A stretch of DNA of 64,000 nt from Williamsia sp. 1138. Its GTDB lineage: Bacteria > Actinomycetota > Actinomycetes > Mycobacteriales > Mycobacteriaceae. Shown one piece after another: positions 15,097 to 24,920 of the stretch. The stretch spans positions 124,001 to 188,000 of the forward strand of contig NZ_MJEJ02000053.1 of assembly GCF_002095435.2 (NCBI RefSeq). Reading direction: 5' to 3'. The notes beneath the pieces were generated by a model. It searched no databases. It was given only the letters and a program-made list of their open reading frames with translations, and had not been told where the DNA came from. Each line of letters opens with the position of its first letter. Within the stretch, counting starts at the first letter, position 1. A program made the translations under genes and the position numbers.

Positions 15097-17606
15097 CCAC
15101 AATGAAATCTGCACTGGGCGGCATCGCTGTCGCAAACCTCCGCAGCCACCGCAACGGCTTCGCGGCAGTGTTCATCACGGTGTTCTCCGCCGCTCTGCTC
15201 GTCTGCGCGCTCGGAGTGCTCTTCGAATCAGGCATCCGCGGCGGTGCCACACCCCATCGCCTCGCCGGCGCCGATGTCGTGGTCGGTGGGCCGCAGTCGC
15301 TCGCAGTACCCGAAGATCTGGACCAGCCGTACGGGGAACGAGTGCGTCTGCCCGCGTCCACGGTCGGGGAATTGGCTGCACTCCCGGATGTGGAGTCGGC
15401 CGTCGGCGACATCAACGTCCCGCTCAGCAACGACAGCGGACGCGTGTTCGATGCTCACGGCTGGTCGTCGGCCTCACTTGCGCCCTACCGCATCATCGAG
15501 GGCAACGCGCCCACACGGGCGGATGAGGTGGTGACGACCGACCCTCGGATGCTCGGTGAGCAGGTGATGCTTCGGCACGGAGGCGTAGGGAGGCCGTACA
15601 CCGTGGTCGGTCTGGCCTCCACCTCGACGGCAGAGCCCAGCGGGCGTCCGACCACCATCTTCATGACCGACGGACGCGCGCAGGAACTCTGGCCGCATTC
15701 GGACACCGTGGCAGCCATCGGCCTCATCGCCCGCGAGGGCGTGGACCCTGCGGCGCTGGCCTCGCAGGTCGGGACTCAGTTGCGCGGCCTCGACGTCGAC
15801 ACCTACACGGGCGCCGCGCGCGCCGACGCCGAGTACGTGGACATCGGGTCGGCACGCGGCGAACTGGCCGCGCTGTCTGCTGCGGTCGCAGGCGTTGCCC
15901 TGATGATCGCTGTGTTCGTGGTGTCGAGCACGCTGTCGTCGTCCATCCAGCAGCGACGCCGTGATTTTGCGCTGCTGCGATCCATGGGCGCGACACCGAG
16001 GCAGGTGCACCGGCTGATCGGCGCCGAAGTGTGGGTGGTCTCGGGCGTGGCCGCTCTGCTGGGGGTCGCGCCCGGCTATACGCTGGCGGCCGTCCTGCGT
16101 CACCAATTCGCCGATGCCGGGATATTGCCCCCGGACTTCTCTCTCGCAATGGGGCCTGTGCCCGCCCTCGTCGCTGTCGTCGCGGCAGTCGTGACGGCCA
16201 GGATTGCCGCTGCCATCTCCGCCCGCCGACCGGCGCGCCTCGATCCGGTCGACGCATTGCGTGAAGCCGCAGTCGAGGCGGCGGCACTGGGCCGAACACG
16301 CATCGTGGTGGGCGTGCTCACCGGGATCGGTGGGTTGATGGCCTCCCTGCTGCCGGCTTTCGTGCCCGGACCGGCCGCCATCGCAGGGGCCGGCAGTTCG
16401 GCCATCCTGTTGATCATCGCGGCAGCGCTGCTCGGACCGATCCTGGTGTCCGGTGCGATGCGCGTGTTCTCCGGGCGCATGGCCAGCAGTGGTTCCGCGA
16501 GTGCGGTGCTCGCGGCAGCCAACCTCAGCGCCCACCGGCGCCGCCTCGCGTCGGCGATCATGCCGCTGGCGTTGGCGATCGCCTTCGGGTCGGTGCAGTT
16601 GTTCAGTCAGAGCACTCTGCTCGCCGCGGCCGAAGATCAAACGGAGCGCGGAACTCTCGCTGATCTCGTGGTGACCGGTCCTGCCGGTGTCGACCCGCAA
16701 CTCGCCGCAACCATCGCGGCGATGGATTCGGTGAGCGCAGCGAACCCGATCACCCGCAGCCAGGCCCTGTACACCAAGGACACGGCTGACGCGCCCATCA
16801 CAGAGGTCTATTCGGTACAGGGCATCGACCCTGGGGCCGCGGGATCCACCCTGGACCTCGATGTGCGCGAGGGCGATCTCGGCAAGCTCGCGGCCGGGTC
16901 GGTGGCATTGAGCCGCGACGCTGCGGCAGCGATGAGCGCCGACCTTGGCGACACCATCACTGTGCGGCTGGGCGACGGTGCGGTGGTGACGGCGACCGTG
17001 ATCGCCACCTACAACCGCGGATTCGGGTTCGGCGACATCACGCTGCCCGGCACCCAGGTACGCGAACACACCACCAGCGGACTCGTGGACCACGTACTGG
17101 TGTCGGCGGCACCGGGACGTATGGATGACGTCCGGCGCGCCATCGAAGCGACAGGTGGCGTAACAGCCTTGAGCAGCAACGAGTTTGCCTCTGCCATCGA
17201 TCAAGAACAGCGAGAGCAGGATTCGGTCACCCCCGTCGTACTGGCGGTGTTGCTCGGGTTCCTCGGTATCGCGGTGGTCAACACCATGGTGCTGATGACC
17301 ACCGACCGTCGTCGCGAGTTTGCCTTGTTGCAGCTGGTCGGAGCGAGCACCCGCCAGGTGCGCGCGATGATGCGCAGAGAGTCGTTGGCAGCGGTGGCCT
17401 TGGCGGCGACGATCGGCACCCTGGTCGCCTATCCGCCCTTGGCCGGAATCGCGATCGCCGTGTCGGGTGAGCCTTTCCCGACCATCTCGGTCTGGACGTA
17501 CGCCGTGCTCGTCAGCGGCGCGACCCTGCTGGGATTCGTCGCGATCACCGGCACGGCGCGACGGGTTGCGCACCGCGACCGCGAGGCCCTCGGCATCGGT
17601 GCTTGA
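15093..17606 (+). CDS. ABC transporter permease, two FtsX domains
   Basis: About 837 residues. One N-terminal TM helix (about 15-40), a large extracytoplasmic domain, then three TM helices around residues 255-375 with the FtsX-type motif RRRDFALLRSMGATPRQVH. A central TM pair, a second external domain and a closing FtsX block follow (RRREFALLQLVGASTRQVRA). This two-FtsX layout is the MacB/BceB-like permease used for mechanotransmission or extrusion of peptides and lipids. The GTG at 15093 overlaps the ATPase stop; ATG at 15102 is an alternative. A strong terminator follows. Confidence 0.88.
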   Translation: MTTMKSALGGIAVANLRSHRNGFAAVFITVFSAALLVCALGVLFESGIRGGATPHRLAGADVVVGGPQSLAVPEDLDQPYGERVRLPASTVGELAALPDVESAVGDINVPLSNDSGRVFDAHGWSSASLAPYRIIEGNAPTRADEVVTTDPRMLGEQVMLRHGGVGRPYTVVGLASTSTAEPSGRPTTIFMTDGRAQELWPHSDTVAAIGLIAREGVDPAALASQVGTQLRGLDVDTYTGAARADAEYVDIGSARGELAALSAAVAGVALMIAVFVVSSTLSSSIQQRRRDFALLRSMGATPRQVHRLIGAEVWVVSGVAALLGVAPGYTLAAVLRHQFADAGILPPDFSLAMGPVPALVAVVAAVVTARIAAAISARRPARLDPVDALREAAVEAAALGRTRIVVGVLTGIGGLMASLLPAFVPGPAAIAGAGSSAILLIIAAALLGPILVSGAMRVFSGRMASSGSASAVLAAANLSAHRRRLASAIMPLALAIAFGSVQLFSQSTLLAAAEDQTERGTLADLVVTGPAGVDPQLAATIAAMDSVSAANPITRSQALYTKDTADAPITEVYSVQGIDPGAAGSTLDLDVREGDLGKLAAGSVALSRDAAAAMSADLGDTITVRLGDGAVVTATVIATYNRGFGFGDITLPGTQVREHTTSGLVDHVLVSAAPGRMDDVRRAIEATGGVTALSSNEFASAIDQEQREQDSVTPVVLAVLLGFLGIAVVNTMVLMTTDRRREFALLQLVGASTRQVRAMMRRESLAAVALAATIGTLVAYPPLAGIAIAVSGEPFPTISVWTYAVLVSGATLLGFVAITGTARRVAHRDREALGIGA

Positions 17607-17637
17607 CGAACGGTTCAGCCCTCGCGACACAGACGAG

Positions 17638-17671
17638 GAGACCCCGACCCGGTTGCCCGGATCGGGGTCTC
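17638..17671 (+). terminator. terminator of the ABC transporter operon
   Basis: GAGACCCCGA (17638-17647) pairs perfectly with TCGGGGTCTC (17662-17671) across a 14-base loop, 32 bases after the permease stop and before tRNA-Pro on the other strand. Confidence 0.75.
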
Positions 17672-17734
17672 ACTGCTTGTGTCTCAACCAACACACTTGA
17701 CGGTCAGATCCGGCCTTCGGCCTTCTCTTCCCAG

Positions 17735-17808
17735 TCGGGGTGGCGGGATTCGAACCCACGACCTCTTCGTCCCGAACGAAGCACGCTACCAAGCTGCGCC
17801 ACACCCCG
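17735..17808 (-). tRNA. tRNA-Pro (anticodon CGG)
   Basis: On the minus strand the acceptor CGGGGTG pairs with CACCCCG. The anticodon arm is CTTCG-TTCGGGA-CGAAG, giving anticodon CGG (Pro). The T arm carries GGTTCGAATCC. D arm GCGCAGCTTGGTAGCG is normal. Discriminator A; CCA is not encoded. Confidence 0.95.
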
Positions 17809-17874
17809 TGATCTATCAGCCTGGAGAAGCTTACCGCAGTCGGCGAAAGGGATTAAATCGCCTGGTCACAGACC

Positions 17875-18870
17875 TCAATTGGCCTCGGCATTGACTGGCG
17901 GCAGCGAGTCTTCGTGGTCGTACTCGGCGTCGCCGTTCTTCACCGGTGTCAAGGTCAGCAGAGTCGCCTCGGGTCGGCAGCAGAAGCGAGCAGGCGCGTA
18001 CGGGGAGGTGCCGAGTCCGGCGCTCACGTGAAGTTTCATGGACGCACCCCACGCGGAGGGCCCCTTGACCCGCGAGCGGTCGAGCTGGCAGTTCGTCACC
18101 AGGGCCCCGAAGAACGGCAGGCACAGCTGGCCCCCATGGGTATGACCGGCCATCACGAGGTCGTATCCGTCGTCGGCGAACTTGTCGAGAACACGGGGCT
18201 CGGGGGAGTGCGTCAGTCCCAGGCGCAGATGCGCGAGCGGATTGGGACGACCCTCGATGGTCTCGTAGCGATCTCTGCCGATGTGCGGATCGTCGACGCC
18301 CGCAGCGGCCACCCGGACCCCGGCGACCTCGAGTTCACGCACCGAGTGCGTCGCGTCGAGCCACCCACGTTCGGTGAAGGCAGCCCGCAGATCCTGCCAG
18401 GGCAGTGGCTCACCGTGGGTGCGCTGGTGATTCTTCTTGAAGTACTTGAACGGGTTCTTCGGTTTCGGCCCGAAGTAGTCGTTGGAGCCGAACACGAACA
18501 GTCCGGGCACTGCCAACAGCCCGCCGAGCGCCTGGACCACCGCGGGTACGGCCTGCGGGTGAGCGAGGTTGTCGCCGGTGTTGATCACCAGGTCGGGTTG
18601 CAGGCCGGCAAGCTCCTGCACCCAGGCCTGCTTGAGCCGCTGACCGGGCATCATGTGCAGATCGCTGATGTGCAGGACACGCAGTGGGGTTGCGCCGGGT
18701 TCGAGAATCGACAGTGTCTGATGCCGCAACGCAAAGGCATTGCGTTCCACCAACGTTGCGTACGCGATGCCGGCCACACCAGCTGCCGCGACACCGGCGA
18801 TTGCCTGCGATGGGGTCGGCGCCGCGATCTGCGTCGCGGCCCGAGGAGCGCTTTTCCGTGCCTGAGCCAT
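17875..18870 (-). CDS. metallophosphoesterase (Rv3683-like)
   Basis: About 331 residues with a hydrophobic N-terminal segment (about 20-45) that probably anchors it in the membrane. The calcineurin-type metal motifs are in order: ISDLHMMPG, NTGDNLAHP, GSNDYFGP (in place of the usual GNHD), THSPEP and AGHTHGGQ. Such proteins hydrolyse phosphomono- or diesters; some relatives act on lipid or UDP-sugar substrates. The ATG at 18870 gives the best N-terminus; a TTG at 18894 also opens the frame. The gene neighbours yqeY and ponA2, as its likely orthologue does in mycobacteria. Confidence 0.87.
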   Translation of the reverse strand: MAQARKSAPRAATQIAAPTPSQAIAGVAAAGVAGIAYATLVERNAFALRHQTLSILEPGATPLRVLHISDLHMMPGQRLKQAWVQELAGLQPDLVINTGDNLAHPQAVPAVVQALGGLLAVPGLFVFGSNDYFGPKPKNPFKYFKKNHQRTHGEPLPWQDLRAAFTERGWLDATHSVRELEVAGVRVAAAGVDDPHIGRDRYETIEGRPNPLAHLRLGLTHSPEPRVLDKFADDGYDLVMAGHTHGGQLCLPFFGALVTNCQLDRSRVKGPSAWGASMKLHVSAGLGTSPYAPARFCCRPEATLLTLTPVKNGDAEYDHEDSLPPVNAEAN

Positions 18871-18940
18871 TGCAACAGAATACGCTCGCGGCAAATAAAC
18901 CGGTGCGGAGTAGGCGGTGCACCGGCGTAACTTGAGCTAC

Positions 18941-19411
18941 ATGCCAACAATCAAGGAGCAGATCCGCGCTGATCTGACGACGTCCATGAAAGCCCGGGAC
19001 ACCGCCGTCACCGGGACCCTGCGGATGATCCTGGCCGCCATCCAGGCCGAAGAGGTCTCCGGCAAAGAAGCGAAGGAGCTGACCGACGACGACGTGCTGA
19101 AAGTACTTGCCCGCGAGAGCAAGAAGCGCGCCGAGGCGGCGACGGTCTTCGCCGAGAACGATCGCGAGGAACTGGCGGTCAAAGAGCGCGCCGAAGGCGA
19201 GATCATCTCGCGGTATCTGCCCAGCCAGCTGAGCGATGACGAGCTCGTTGCGCTCGTCGACAAGGCCTACAAGGCGGTCGCGGAGCACACCGGTGAGGCG
19301 CCGACCATGAAACAGATGGGTCAGATCATGAATCAGGCCACCGCGCTGGCGGCCGGCGGTGCCGACGGCAAGCGACTCTCGTCAGCCGTACGCGCCAAGC
19401 TCCAGTCGTAG
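18941..19411 (+). CDS. GatB/YqeY domain protein
   Basis: 156 residues, essentially all a YqeY domain: KEQIRADLTTSMKARDT, LRMILAAIQ, then VFAENDREELAVKERAEGEI and EIISRYLPSQLSDDEL. It is the free-standing form of the tRNA-binding tail of GatB/GatE amidotransferase subunits. The exact role is unsettled. The ATG at 18941 gives the usual start. It is convergent with ponA2 across a hairpin. Confidence 0.9.
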   Translation: MPTIKEQIRADLTTSMKARDTAVTGTLRMILAAIQAEEVSGKEAKELTDDDVLKVLARESKKRAEAATVFAENDREELAVKERAEGEIISRYLPSQLSDDELVALVDKAYKAVAEHTGEAPTMKQMGQIMNQATALAAGGADGKRLSSAVRAKLQS

Positions 19412-19419
19412 CCCGGTAG

Positions 19420-19470
19420 TGGTGGGTTATGGCGAGCCCCACCTGGGGAAATGCTCGCCAGAACCCACCA
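19420..19470. terminator. long hairpin between convergent yqeY and ponA genes
   Basis: TGGTGGGTT-a-TGGCGAGC and GCTCGCCA-g-AACCCACCA form a 17-pair stem with one opposed mismatch, lying between two convergent genes. A diverged copy of this element lies at 35404-35450, also between convergent genes, so it is probably a repeated bidirectional terminator. Confidence 0.6.
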
Positions 19471-19480
19471 AGATCGGATA

Positions 19481-21937
19481 TCAGGGGACGGGGATCACGA
19501 TCGGCCCGACCCCGGGCACGGTGATCGTCGTCGGGGGTGACGGTGCCCTGGTCCGGGTCGGTAGCTGGGTCTGACCGGTGCTGACGTAGATGGTGACCGT
19601 GCTGCCGGGGATCGCGGTCTCCTCAGGCGCGGTGAAGACCACCGTGCCCGCGGACTGCCCGCTGTCGGTGTCAAGCCTTGCGACCTTGAATCCTTCGGCT
19701 TCGAGCCGCTTCGTCGCCTCGTCGGCGCTCATGCCTGCGACGCTCGGGACGGCCTTGCCGCCGACGCCACTGACGTAGGTCGGATCGTTCGGCGGTAGTG
19801 CTGTCGGCCCGAAGTTGTTGGCGATGGGCAGAATCGCGTTGAACCACGTCCGCGCAGGTTCGTTACCGCCGTAGAGGTTTCCGTAGCCGCACTGGGTCAG
19901 CGGGCTCGAGCAGAGCTCCGACGGCGTCGGTGAGTCATTGTAGACGTAGGTCGACGCGGCCAGGTTGTTGGTGAACCCCAGGAACGCCGACGAACGGTGC
20001 GCCTCGGTGGTGCCCGTCTTGCTGGCGAGGGGCAGGCTCCACCCGGACGAACTCGCGGCGTTGGCTGCGGTGCCCGATCCGCGATCGTCCTGGCTCAGGG
20101 CGTTTGCGAGCGTATCGGCGAGCCCTGGCTCCACGGCCTTCTCGCACTTGGGCCGCTCGAAGGCGACCTCCTGTACGGCAGGCTTGCCGTCCGGGGTGAG
20201 CACCTGGTTGCCGTAGCTGTCGCGCTTGGGCTGGGTGATCGACGCGATCGGGTTGGGCGGGCACCACACACCGTGGGAGGCGAGCGTGGCCGAGACGTTG
20301 GAGAGTTCGAGCGCATTGACCGCGGTGGGTCCGAGTGTGAACGACCCCAGATTGTTCTGCTTGAAGTAGTCCGCCAGGCTCAGATCGCCCTCACCCGAGG
20401 TGCCGGGGTTGGTGTACGAGCGCAGTCCGAGCCGGACCGCGATGTCCACGGCAGCCGAGACGCCGACGTCCTGCAGCAACTTCACGAACGCGGTGTTGGG
20501 GGACTGCGCCAGTGCCGCGGTGACCGACATCTGCGCCGGGTACTTACCGTCGTTCTTCACGCAGTAGGTGTTGGCGGGACATCCGTTGGCGCCGCCGCTG
20601 CTACCCATACCCTGCGCCTGGAAGGTCGCCGGGACCTGCAGCGACGATCCGGCACCCAGGCCTTTCTCCATGGCCGCGGCCACGGTGAAGATCTTGAAGA
20701 CCGACCCCGCGCCGTCACCGACCATCGAGAACGGCTGCGGCTGAACGGTCTGGTTCGCGTTCTGGTCGAGCCCGTAGATGCGGCTGGACGCCATCGACAT
20801 GATGTCGTGTGACTCGGTGCCCGGTTTGATGACGCTCATCACCGTCGCGACACCCTCGAGATTGGGATCGGTGATGTCCTGGACGCCGGTGAGCGTCGAG
20901 CGCTGCACGGTGGGGTCGAGGGTGGTGCGGATGGTGTACCCGCCGCGGGCGATGGTGTCGCGGCTGAGCCCGTTCTCGGCCAGGAACTGCAGCGCGTAGT
21001 CACAGAAGAACCCGGCGTCGTTGGCGGAGATGCAGCCGTTGGACAGCGAACCCGGGGCCGGCAGCACGCCGAGCGGGGTGTCCACCGCGGCCCGATACTC
21101 CGCGGCGCGGTTGGGGAAGTTCGCGATCATGGTCTCGAGCACCAGGTTGCGACGCTCGGTCACACCCTCTGGATTGGTGTACGGGTCGAGCGCCGAGCTC
21201 GACTGCACCATGCCGGCGAGCATCGCCGATTCCGGGATGGTCAGATCTTTGGCGGACTTGTTGAAGTAGGTCCGCGCCGCCGCCTCGATGCCGTACGCGC
21301 CGTTTCCGAACGGCACCACGTTGAGGTAGCGGGTGACGATCTCCTTCTTCGCTTCCTGCTTGGCCTGTTCGTCGGTGAGGTTCTTCTCTCGCTTGGCCTG
21401 TTCGGTCAGCGTCTCCTCGAGCGTGAGCGCCATCCGGACTTCTTTGAGCTTTCGCGCGGGAGTGGTCTCGGTGGCCGCGCGACGATCGGCGTCGGTGCGG
21501 GCCAGGACGAGCAGCTGGTAATTCTTCACATACTGCTGGTCGATGGTCGAGGCGCCCTGCTGGACTTCACCGGACGACGAGTTCTTCAGGAAGGCACGAA
21601 TCGTGCCTTTCCAGTCGACGCCGTCGTGGTCGAGGAAACGTTTGTCCTCGATGGAGATGATGGCCCGGATCATCTCGGGAGAGATGTCGTTGTAGCCGAC
21701 CTGCGTGCGCCTCTGGTCGTAGAGGAACGCGATGGGCTTCCCGTTGACGTCCGTCATGGTCGTCACCTCGGGAACGGTGCCCTCGAGCAGCTCGGAGGAG
21801 ACGTTCTGCACGGTGTCGGCGGCGCGGTTGGAGACCAGCCCCAACCCGCCGGCGACCGGGAACAGCAATCCTGCGACCAGCACACCGGCGAGAATGCAGC
21901 AGCCGGCGAGCATGGACAGCGATTTCGACTTTGGCAC
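19481..21937 (-). CDS. ponA2: class A penicillin-binding protein with PASTA domain (PonA2-like)
   Basis: About 818 residues, matching PonA2 of mycobacteria. One TM anchor (about 8-32), a GT51 glycosyltransferase domain (IISIEDKRFLDHDGVDWKGT), a transpeptidase domain with catalytic SVFK in GAGSVFKIFT, SPN in SPNTAFVKLL and KTGTTEAH, then one PASTA repeat and a Pro/Thr-rich tail. It polymerises and cross-links peptidoglycan outside the membrane. The start is uncertain: I chose a GTG at 21937 because it gives the expected short cytoplasmic N-terminus; the open frame extends to 22099. It is divergent from a whiB4-like gene, as in mycobacteria. Confidence 0.92.
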   Translation of the reverse strand: MPKSKSLSMLAGCCILAGVLVAGLLFPVAGGLGLVSNRAADTVQNVSSELLEGTVPEVTTMTDVNGKPIAFLYDQRRTQVGYNDISPEMIRAIISIEDKRFLDHDGVDWKGTIRAFLKNSSSGEVQQGASTIDQQYVKNYQLLVLARTDADRRAATETTPARKLKEVRMALTLEETLTEQAKREKNLTDEQAKQEAKKEIVTRYLNVVPFGNGAYGIEAAARTYFNKSAKDLTIPESAMLAGMVQSSSALDPYTNPEGVTERRNLVLETMIANFPNRAAEYRAAVDTPLGVLPAPGSLSNGCISANDAGFFCDYALQFLAENGLSRDTIARGGYTIRTTLDPTVQRSTLTGVQDITDPNLEGVATVMSVIKPGTESHDIMSMASSRIYGLDQNANQTVQPQPFSMVGDGAGSVFKIFTVAAAMEKGLGAGSSLQVPATFQAQGMGSSGGANGCPANTYCVKNDGKYPAQMSVTAALAQSPNTAFVKLLQDVGVSAAVDIAVRLGLRSYTNPGTSGEGDLSLADYFKQNNLGSFTLGPTAVNALELSNVSATLASHGVWCPPNPIASITQPKRDSYGNQVLTPDGKPAVQEVAFERPKCEKAVEPGLADTLANALSQDDRGSGTAANAASSSGWSLPLASKTGTTEAHRSSAFLGFTNNLAASTYVYNDSPTPSELCSSPLTQCGYGNLYGGNEPARTWFNAILPIANNFGPTALPPNDPTYVSGVGGKAVPSVAGMSADEATKRLEAEGFKVARLDTDSGQSAGTVVFTAPEETAIPGSTVTIYVSTGQTQLPTRTRAPSPPTTITVPGVGPIVIPVP

Positions 21938-22161
21938 GCCCGCAAGGATACGTGCCTGATGCAACTCCGCTGCGTATCGAGTTGCTCGCGTGATCAGTTT
22001 GATGTGGGGGTTTGCACGTAAGTGCCACTTTTTTCGTTTCAGGTCTTGACGATGGCTAACCGGGGTCCATAGATTGGGTTCTACTCGAATGTGACTCACG
22101 TAACATTCGGCCTCAAATGTGGCGGCAGACGTCAGTATTGTGCTTCAGACAGGGGATCGTA

Positions 22162-22479
22162 ATGGCAAAAGCGGCAGCTGCGACCGTAGAAAACGAAGCA
22201 AGACTGGCATGGGTGGCCAGGGCACGATGCCGGGAAGTGGATCCGGACCAGCTGTTCGTGCGGGGGGCAGCGCAGCGCAAGGCGGCGACAATCTGCCGGC
22301 ATTGCCCCGTTCAGCTCGAATGCGGCGCGGATGCCCTCGACAATCGTGTCGAGTTCGGAGTCTGGGGAGGGATGACCGAACGTCAGCGTCGGGCGCTGTT
22401 GCGTCAGCATCCCGAGGTCACCTCATGGAGTGACTTCTTCGAGACGCAGCGTCGGCGGCAGACCATCAGCGTCGGCTGA
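22162..22479 (+). CDS. whiB4: WhiB-family iron-sulfur regulator (WhiB4-like)
   Basis: 105 residues. The four cluster-binding cysteines are C23, C45, C48 and C54 (ICRHCPVQLEC), followed by the GVWGG turn (66-70) and a basic C-terminal DNA-binding region (ERQRRALL). WhiB proteins hold an oxygen- and NO-sensitive [4Fe-4S] cluster and control transcription with the primary sigma factor. The ATG at 22162 follows AGGGGAT. The assignment to WhiB4 rests on its place between ponA2 and two ArsA-type ATPase genes. A strong terminator follows. Confidence 0.9.
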   Translation: MAKAAAATVENEARLAWVARARCREVDPDQLFVRGAAQRKAATICRHCPVQLECGADALDNRVEFGVWGGMTERQRRALLRQHPEVTSWSDFFETQRRRQTISVG

Positions 22480-22490
22480 GACAGCACACG

Positions 22491-22527
22491 AAGAACCGCC
22501 CCCCGATTTTCTCGGGGGGCGGTTCTT
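22491..22527. terminator. strong bidirectional terminator
   Basis: A perfect 16-pair stem, AAGAACCGCCCCCCGA against TCGGGGGGCGGTTCTT, with a 5-base loop, sits between the convergent whiB4-like and ArsA-type genes. The arm's outer A/T bases supply U-rich ends in both directions. Confidence 0.88.
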
Positions 22528-22543
22528 TGCGTTCCGGGGCTGT

Positions 22544-23638
22544 TCAGCCCTTGCTGGTGATCTGCTCGGCCACGGCGCGCAGAGCTGTCATGTCGGCCAC
22601 CTCGAACGGCAGGGACGGGACGCCGACGATCGGGACCGTCGGATGCGACGAGGTGAAGCTCTGCAACAGGTGCAGCTCACGCTTTCCGGTGGTTGCGCGC
22701 TCGGAATGGATCGTGAGCACGGCCTTCGTCAGCGGATCGTCGACCGCATTGGCGGCCGCTTCGGCAGCGCTTCCACTGATGGACGTCAGATTCGGATGGG
22801 TGCGGTTCAAGATCAGACCCGCGAGCGGCATCTTCTCCTCGGAGAGTCGGTCGACGAAGAACGCCGCCTCGCGCAGTGCATCGGGTTCGGCCGCCGAGAC
22901 GACGGCGAACTGGGTGCCAGGCTGCTTCAGGAGCAAATAGGTCTTGTTCGCTCGTTCGCGGAAGCTGCCGAACATCGAATCCAGCGACTGCACGAAGACG
23001 GACACGTCCCGCAGCGTCTCGCCGCCGATGATCGTCGAGATGCCCTTCATCGCCAGCCCGACGACACCCGTGACGACCCGGCCCACGCCGCGGCCGCCGC
23101 CGACCAGCATCTTCATGAGCCGGCCCTCGAGGAACGACCCGAGTCGCTGGGGTGCGTCGAGGAAGTCGAGTGCATTGCGCGACGGCGGAGTGTCCACCAC
23201 CACCAAATCCCAATCGTCCTGTGCGAGCAGCTGGCCCAGCTTCTCCATCGCCATGTACTCCTGCGTCCCGGAGAACGAGCTGGCGACCGTCTGATAGAAG
23301 GAGTTGTTCATGATGGCCTCGGCCCGATCGGGCGGCGAGTACTGCGTGACCATCTCGTCGAAGGTGCGTCGCATGTCGAGCATCATGGCGTCGAGGGTGC
23401 CGTCGCCGTCGATCTTCACCGGCTGCGGACTGTTCGTCAGTTCGCTCATCCCGAGTGACTGTGCGAGCCGTTTGGCCGGGTCGATGGTCAGCACCACCAC
23501 CTTGCGGCCCCGCTCCGCGGCATAGACGGCCATCGCGGCAGCCGTGGTGGTCTTGCCGACTCCGCCCGCGCCGCAGCAGATCACGACCTTGGTGCCCTTG
23601 TCGGCAAGGATCTTGCCCATTTTCAGATCGATGGGCAT
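22544..23638 (-). CDS. ArsA-family ATPase (Rv3680-like)
   Basis: 364 residues of the ArsA/GET3 anion-transporting ATPase family. Deviant Walker [11 protein letters not shown] (23-32), switch [11 protein letters not shown], and [14 protein letters not shown]. It lacks the metal-binding cysteines of true arsenite pumps, so arsenic transport is unlikely. The mycobacterial pair is thought to form a hetero-complex ATPase. The ATG shares one base with the stop of the companion ATPase gene (23638), so the two are translationally coupled. The substrate is not evident. Confidence 0.88.
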   Translation of the reverse strand: MPIDLKMGKILADKGTKVVICCGAGGVGKTTTAAAMAVYAAERGRKVVVLTIDPAKRLAQSLGMSELTNSPQPVKIDGDGTLDAMMLDMRRTFDEMVTQYSPPDRAEAIMNNSFYQTVASSFSGTQEYMAMEKLGQLLAQDDWDLVVVDTPPSRNALDFLDAPQRLGSFLEGRLMKMLVGGGRGVGRVVTGVVGLAMKGISTIIGGETLRDVSVFVQSLDSMFGSFRERANKTYLLLKQPGTQFAVVSAAEPDALREAAFFVDRLSEEKMPLAGLILNRTHPNLTSISGSAAEAAANAVDDPLTKAVLTIHSERATTGKRELHLLQSFTSSHPTVPIVGVPSLPFEVADMTALRAVAEQITSKG

Positions 23639-24696
23639 CAGGCACCTGCCTTCTGGAGGGTCTCCGAGAGTTCATAGAGGCCGCCGAGGTCCACGCCGTC
23701 GTCGAAGTTCGGCAGCACCAGCTTGTCCTTGTGCATCGAGTCCAGATCGGCTCCGGCCTCGACCTGCGCCTGCACCCGGCTCGCATGCTCGATGGTCTCG
23801 GTGAGCAGTCCCTCGAAGTCGGCCTCGGTGATCGTGAGCCCCGAGGTGTCCAGGTGGCGTCGGAGCTCTGCGGCGTCGATGACCCCGTCGGCGATGTCGG
23901 CGATCGAATCGGCAGGCAGGTGCTGCGGCGAGACGCGGTTGATGATGAGCGAGCCGATGGTGAGGTCTTTGCTCTCCAGCTCGGTCACCGCCTCGATGGT
24001 CTCCTGGATCGGCATCGCCTCGAGCAGGGTCACCAGATGGACGACGGTGTCGGGCGAGTGCAGCAGTTTGACGACGCCATCACTCTGATTGCGCAGCGGA
24101 CCGGTCTTCGTCAGATCCGCCATCGCCTTGGTGACATCGAGGAAGTTGCCGATCCTCCCGGTCGGCGGTGCGTCGACGACGACCGCGTCGTAGACACGCT
24201 TGCCCTTCTTGTCGACTCGGACCACGGTCTCCTTGATCTTTCCCGTCACCAGAACATCGCGAAGCCCCGGCGCGACGGTCGTGACGAAGTCGATCGCGCC
24301 GATACGGCGCATGGCGCGACCGGCGAACCCGAGGTTGTAGAACATGTCGAGGTACTCCAGCAGGGCATGCTCGATGTCGATCGCGAGCGCCGACACCTGC
24401 CCGCCACCCTCGGCCGTGGCCACCTTGGTCTCTGTCGGGGCCAGCGGGGGGACGTCGAAGATCTGCGCGATGCCCTGGCGACCCTCGCACTCGATGAGGA
24501 GGACCTTTTTTCCGTCGGCGGCGAGCGCGAGCGCCAGCGCGGCAGCGACCGTGGTTTTCCCGGTGCCGCCCTTGCCGGAAACGAAATGCAAACGTGCTTT
24601 TTTGGCTGCGTCGGGCCAGGTATAGCCCGGAGGCTCGTCGTGGGTCACACCGCTCACCATATCCACCGGATTCGACCTGTAGACCTCAGACGGCAT
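23638..24696 (-). CDS. ArsA-family ATPase (Rv3679-like)
   Basis: About 352 residues. Deviant Walker [11 protein letters not shown] (41-50), [13 protein letters not shown] in the switch region and [16 protein letters not shown]. It pairs with the next gene product, another ArsA-type ATPase, and the genes overlap by one base. The start is the ATG at 24696, with AGAGGTG 12-14 bases upstream; a GTG at 24711 would add five residues. It is divergent from a 54-codon gene and ridA, as in mycobacteria. Function beyond ATP hydrolysis is unknown. Confidence 0.87.
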   Translation of the reverse strand: MPSEVYRSNPVDMVSGVTHDEPPGYTWPDAAKKARLHFVSGKGGTGKTTVAAALALALAADGKKVLLIECEGRQGIAQIFDVPPLAPTETKVATAEGGGQVSALAIDIEHALLEYLDMFYNLGFAGRAMRRIGAIDFVTTVAPGLRDVLVTGKIKETVVRVDKKGKRVYDAVVVDAPPTGRIGNFLDVTKAMADLTKTGPLRNQSDGVVKLLHSPDTVVHLVTLLEAMPIQETIEAVTELESKDLTIGSLIINRVSPQHLPADSIADIADGVIDAAELRRHLDTSGLTITEADFEGLLTETIEHASRVQAQVEAGADLDSMHKDKLVLPNFDDGVDLGGLYELSETLQKAGA

Positions 24697-24748
24697 TGTT
24701 GCTTCGGTCACCTCTGGCGTGCGGATACGTAGCGGTTAGGCTACTGAC

Positions 24749-24913
24749 ATGAGTGAGACAACCGCTTGGGAGTACGTCACCGTTCCGCTGCTTACGCACG
24801 CCACCAAACAGATCCTCGATCAGTGGGGTGCCGACGGCTGGGAGCTGGTGAGCGTACTGCCGGGCCCCACCGGCGAACAGCACGTCGCCTACCTCAAACG
24901 CGCAAAGGGCTGA
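24749..24913 (+). CDS. DUF4177-like small protein
   Basis: A 54-residue protein: it opens with SETTAWEYVTVPL, then has LLTHATKQILDQWGADGWEL and ends VSVLPGP...HVAYLKRAKG. The W-G-A-D-G-W-E-L turn and length are those of the small DUF4177 proteins encoded just before ridA in mycobacteria and relatives. Function is unknown. Seven bases separate it from ridA, so they are co-transcribed. It is short, but composition, context and conservation support it. Confidence 0.82.
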   Translation: MSETTAWEYVTVPLLTHATKQILDQWGADGWELVSVLPGPTGEQHVAYLKRAKG

Positions 24914-24920
24914 TCGAACC

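Noticed and set aside
15474-17630. 718-codon frame on the minus strand opposite the permease
   Set aside because: Typical antisense artefact of a GC-rich gene: His/Gln/Arg-rich with no domain.
17603-18031. Plus-strand frames across tRNA-Pro
   Set aside because: They run through a tRNA gene and the metallophosphoesterase gene on the other strand.
22544-24696. Arsenite efflux ATPases
   Set aside because: ArsA fold but no metal-binding cysteines or ars genes. The pair matches Rv3679/Rv3680.
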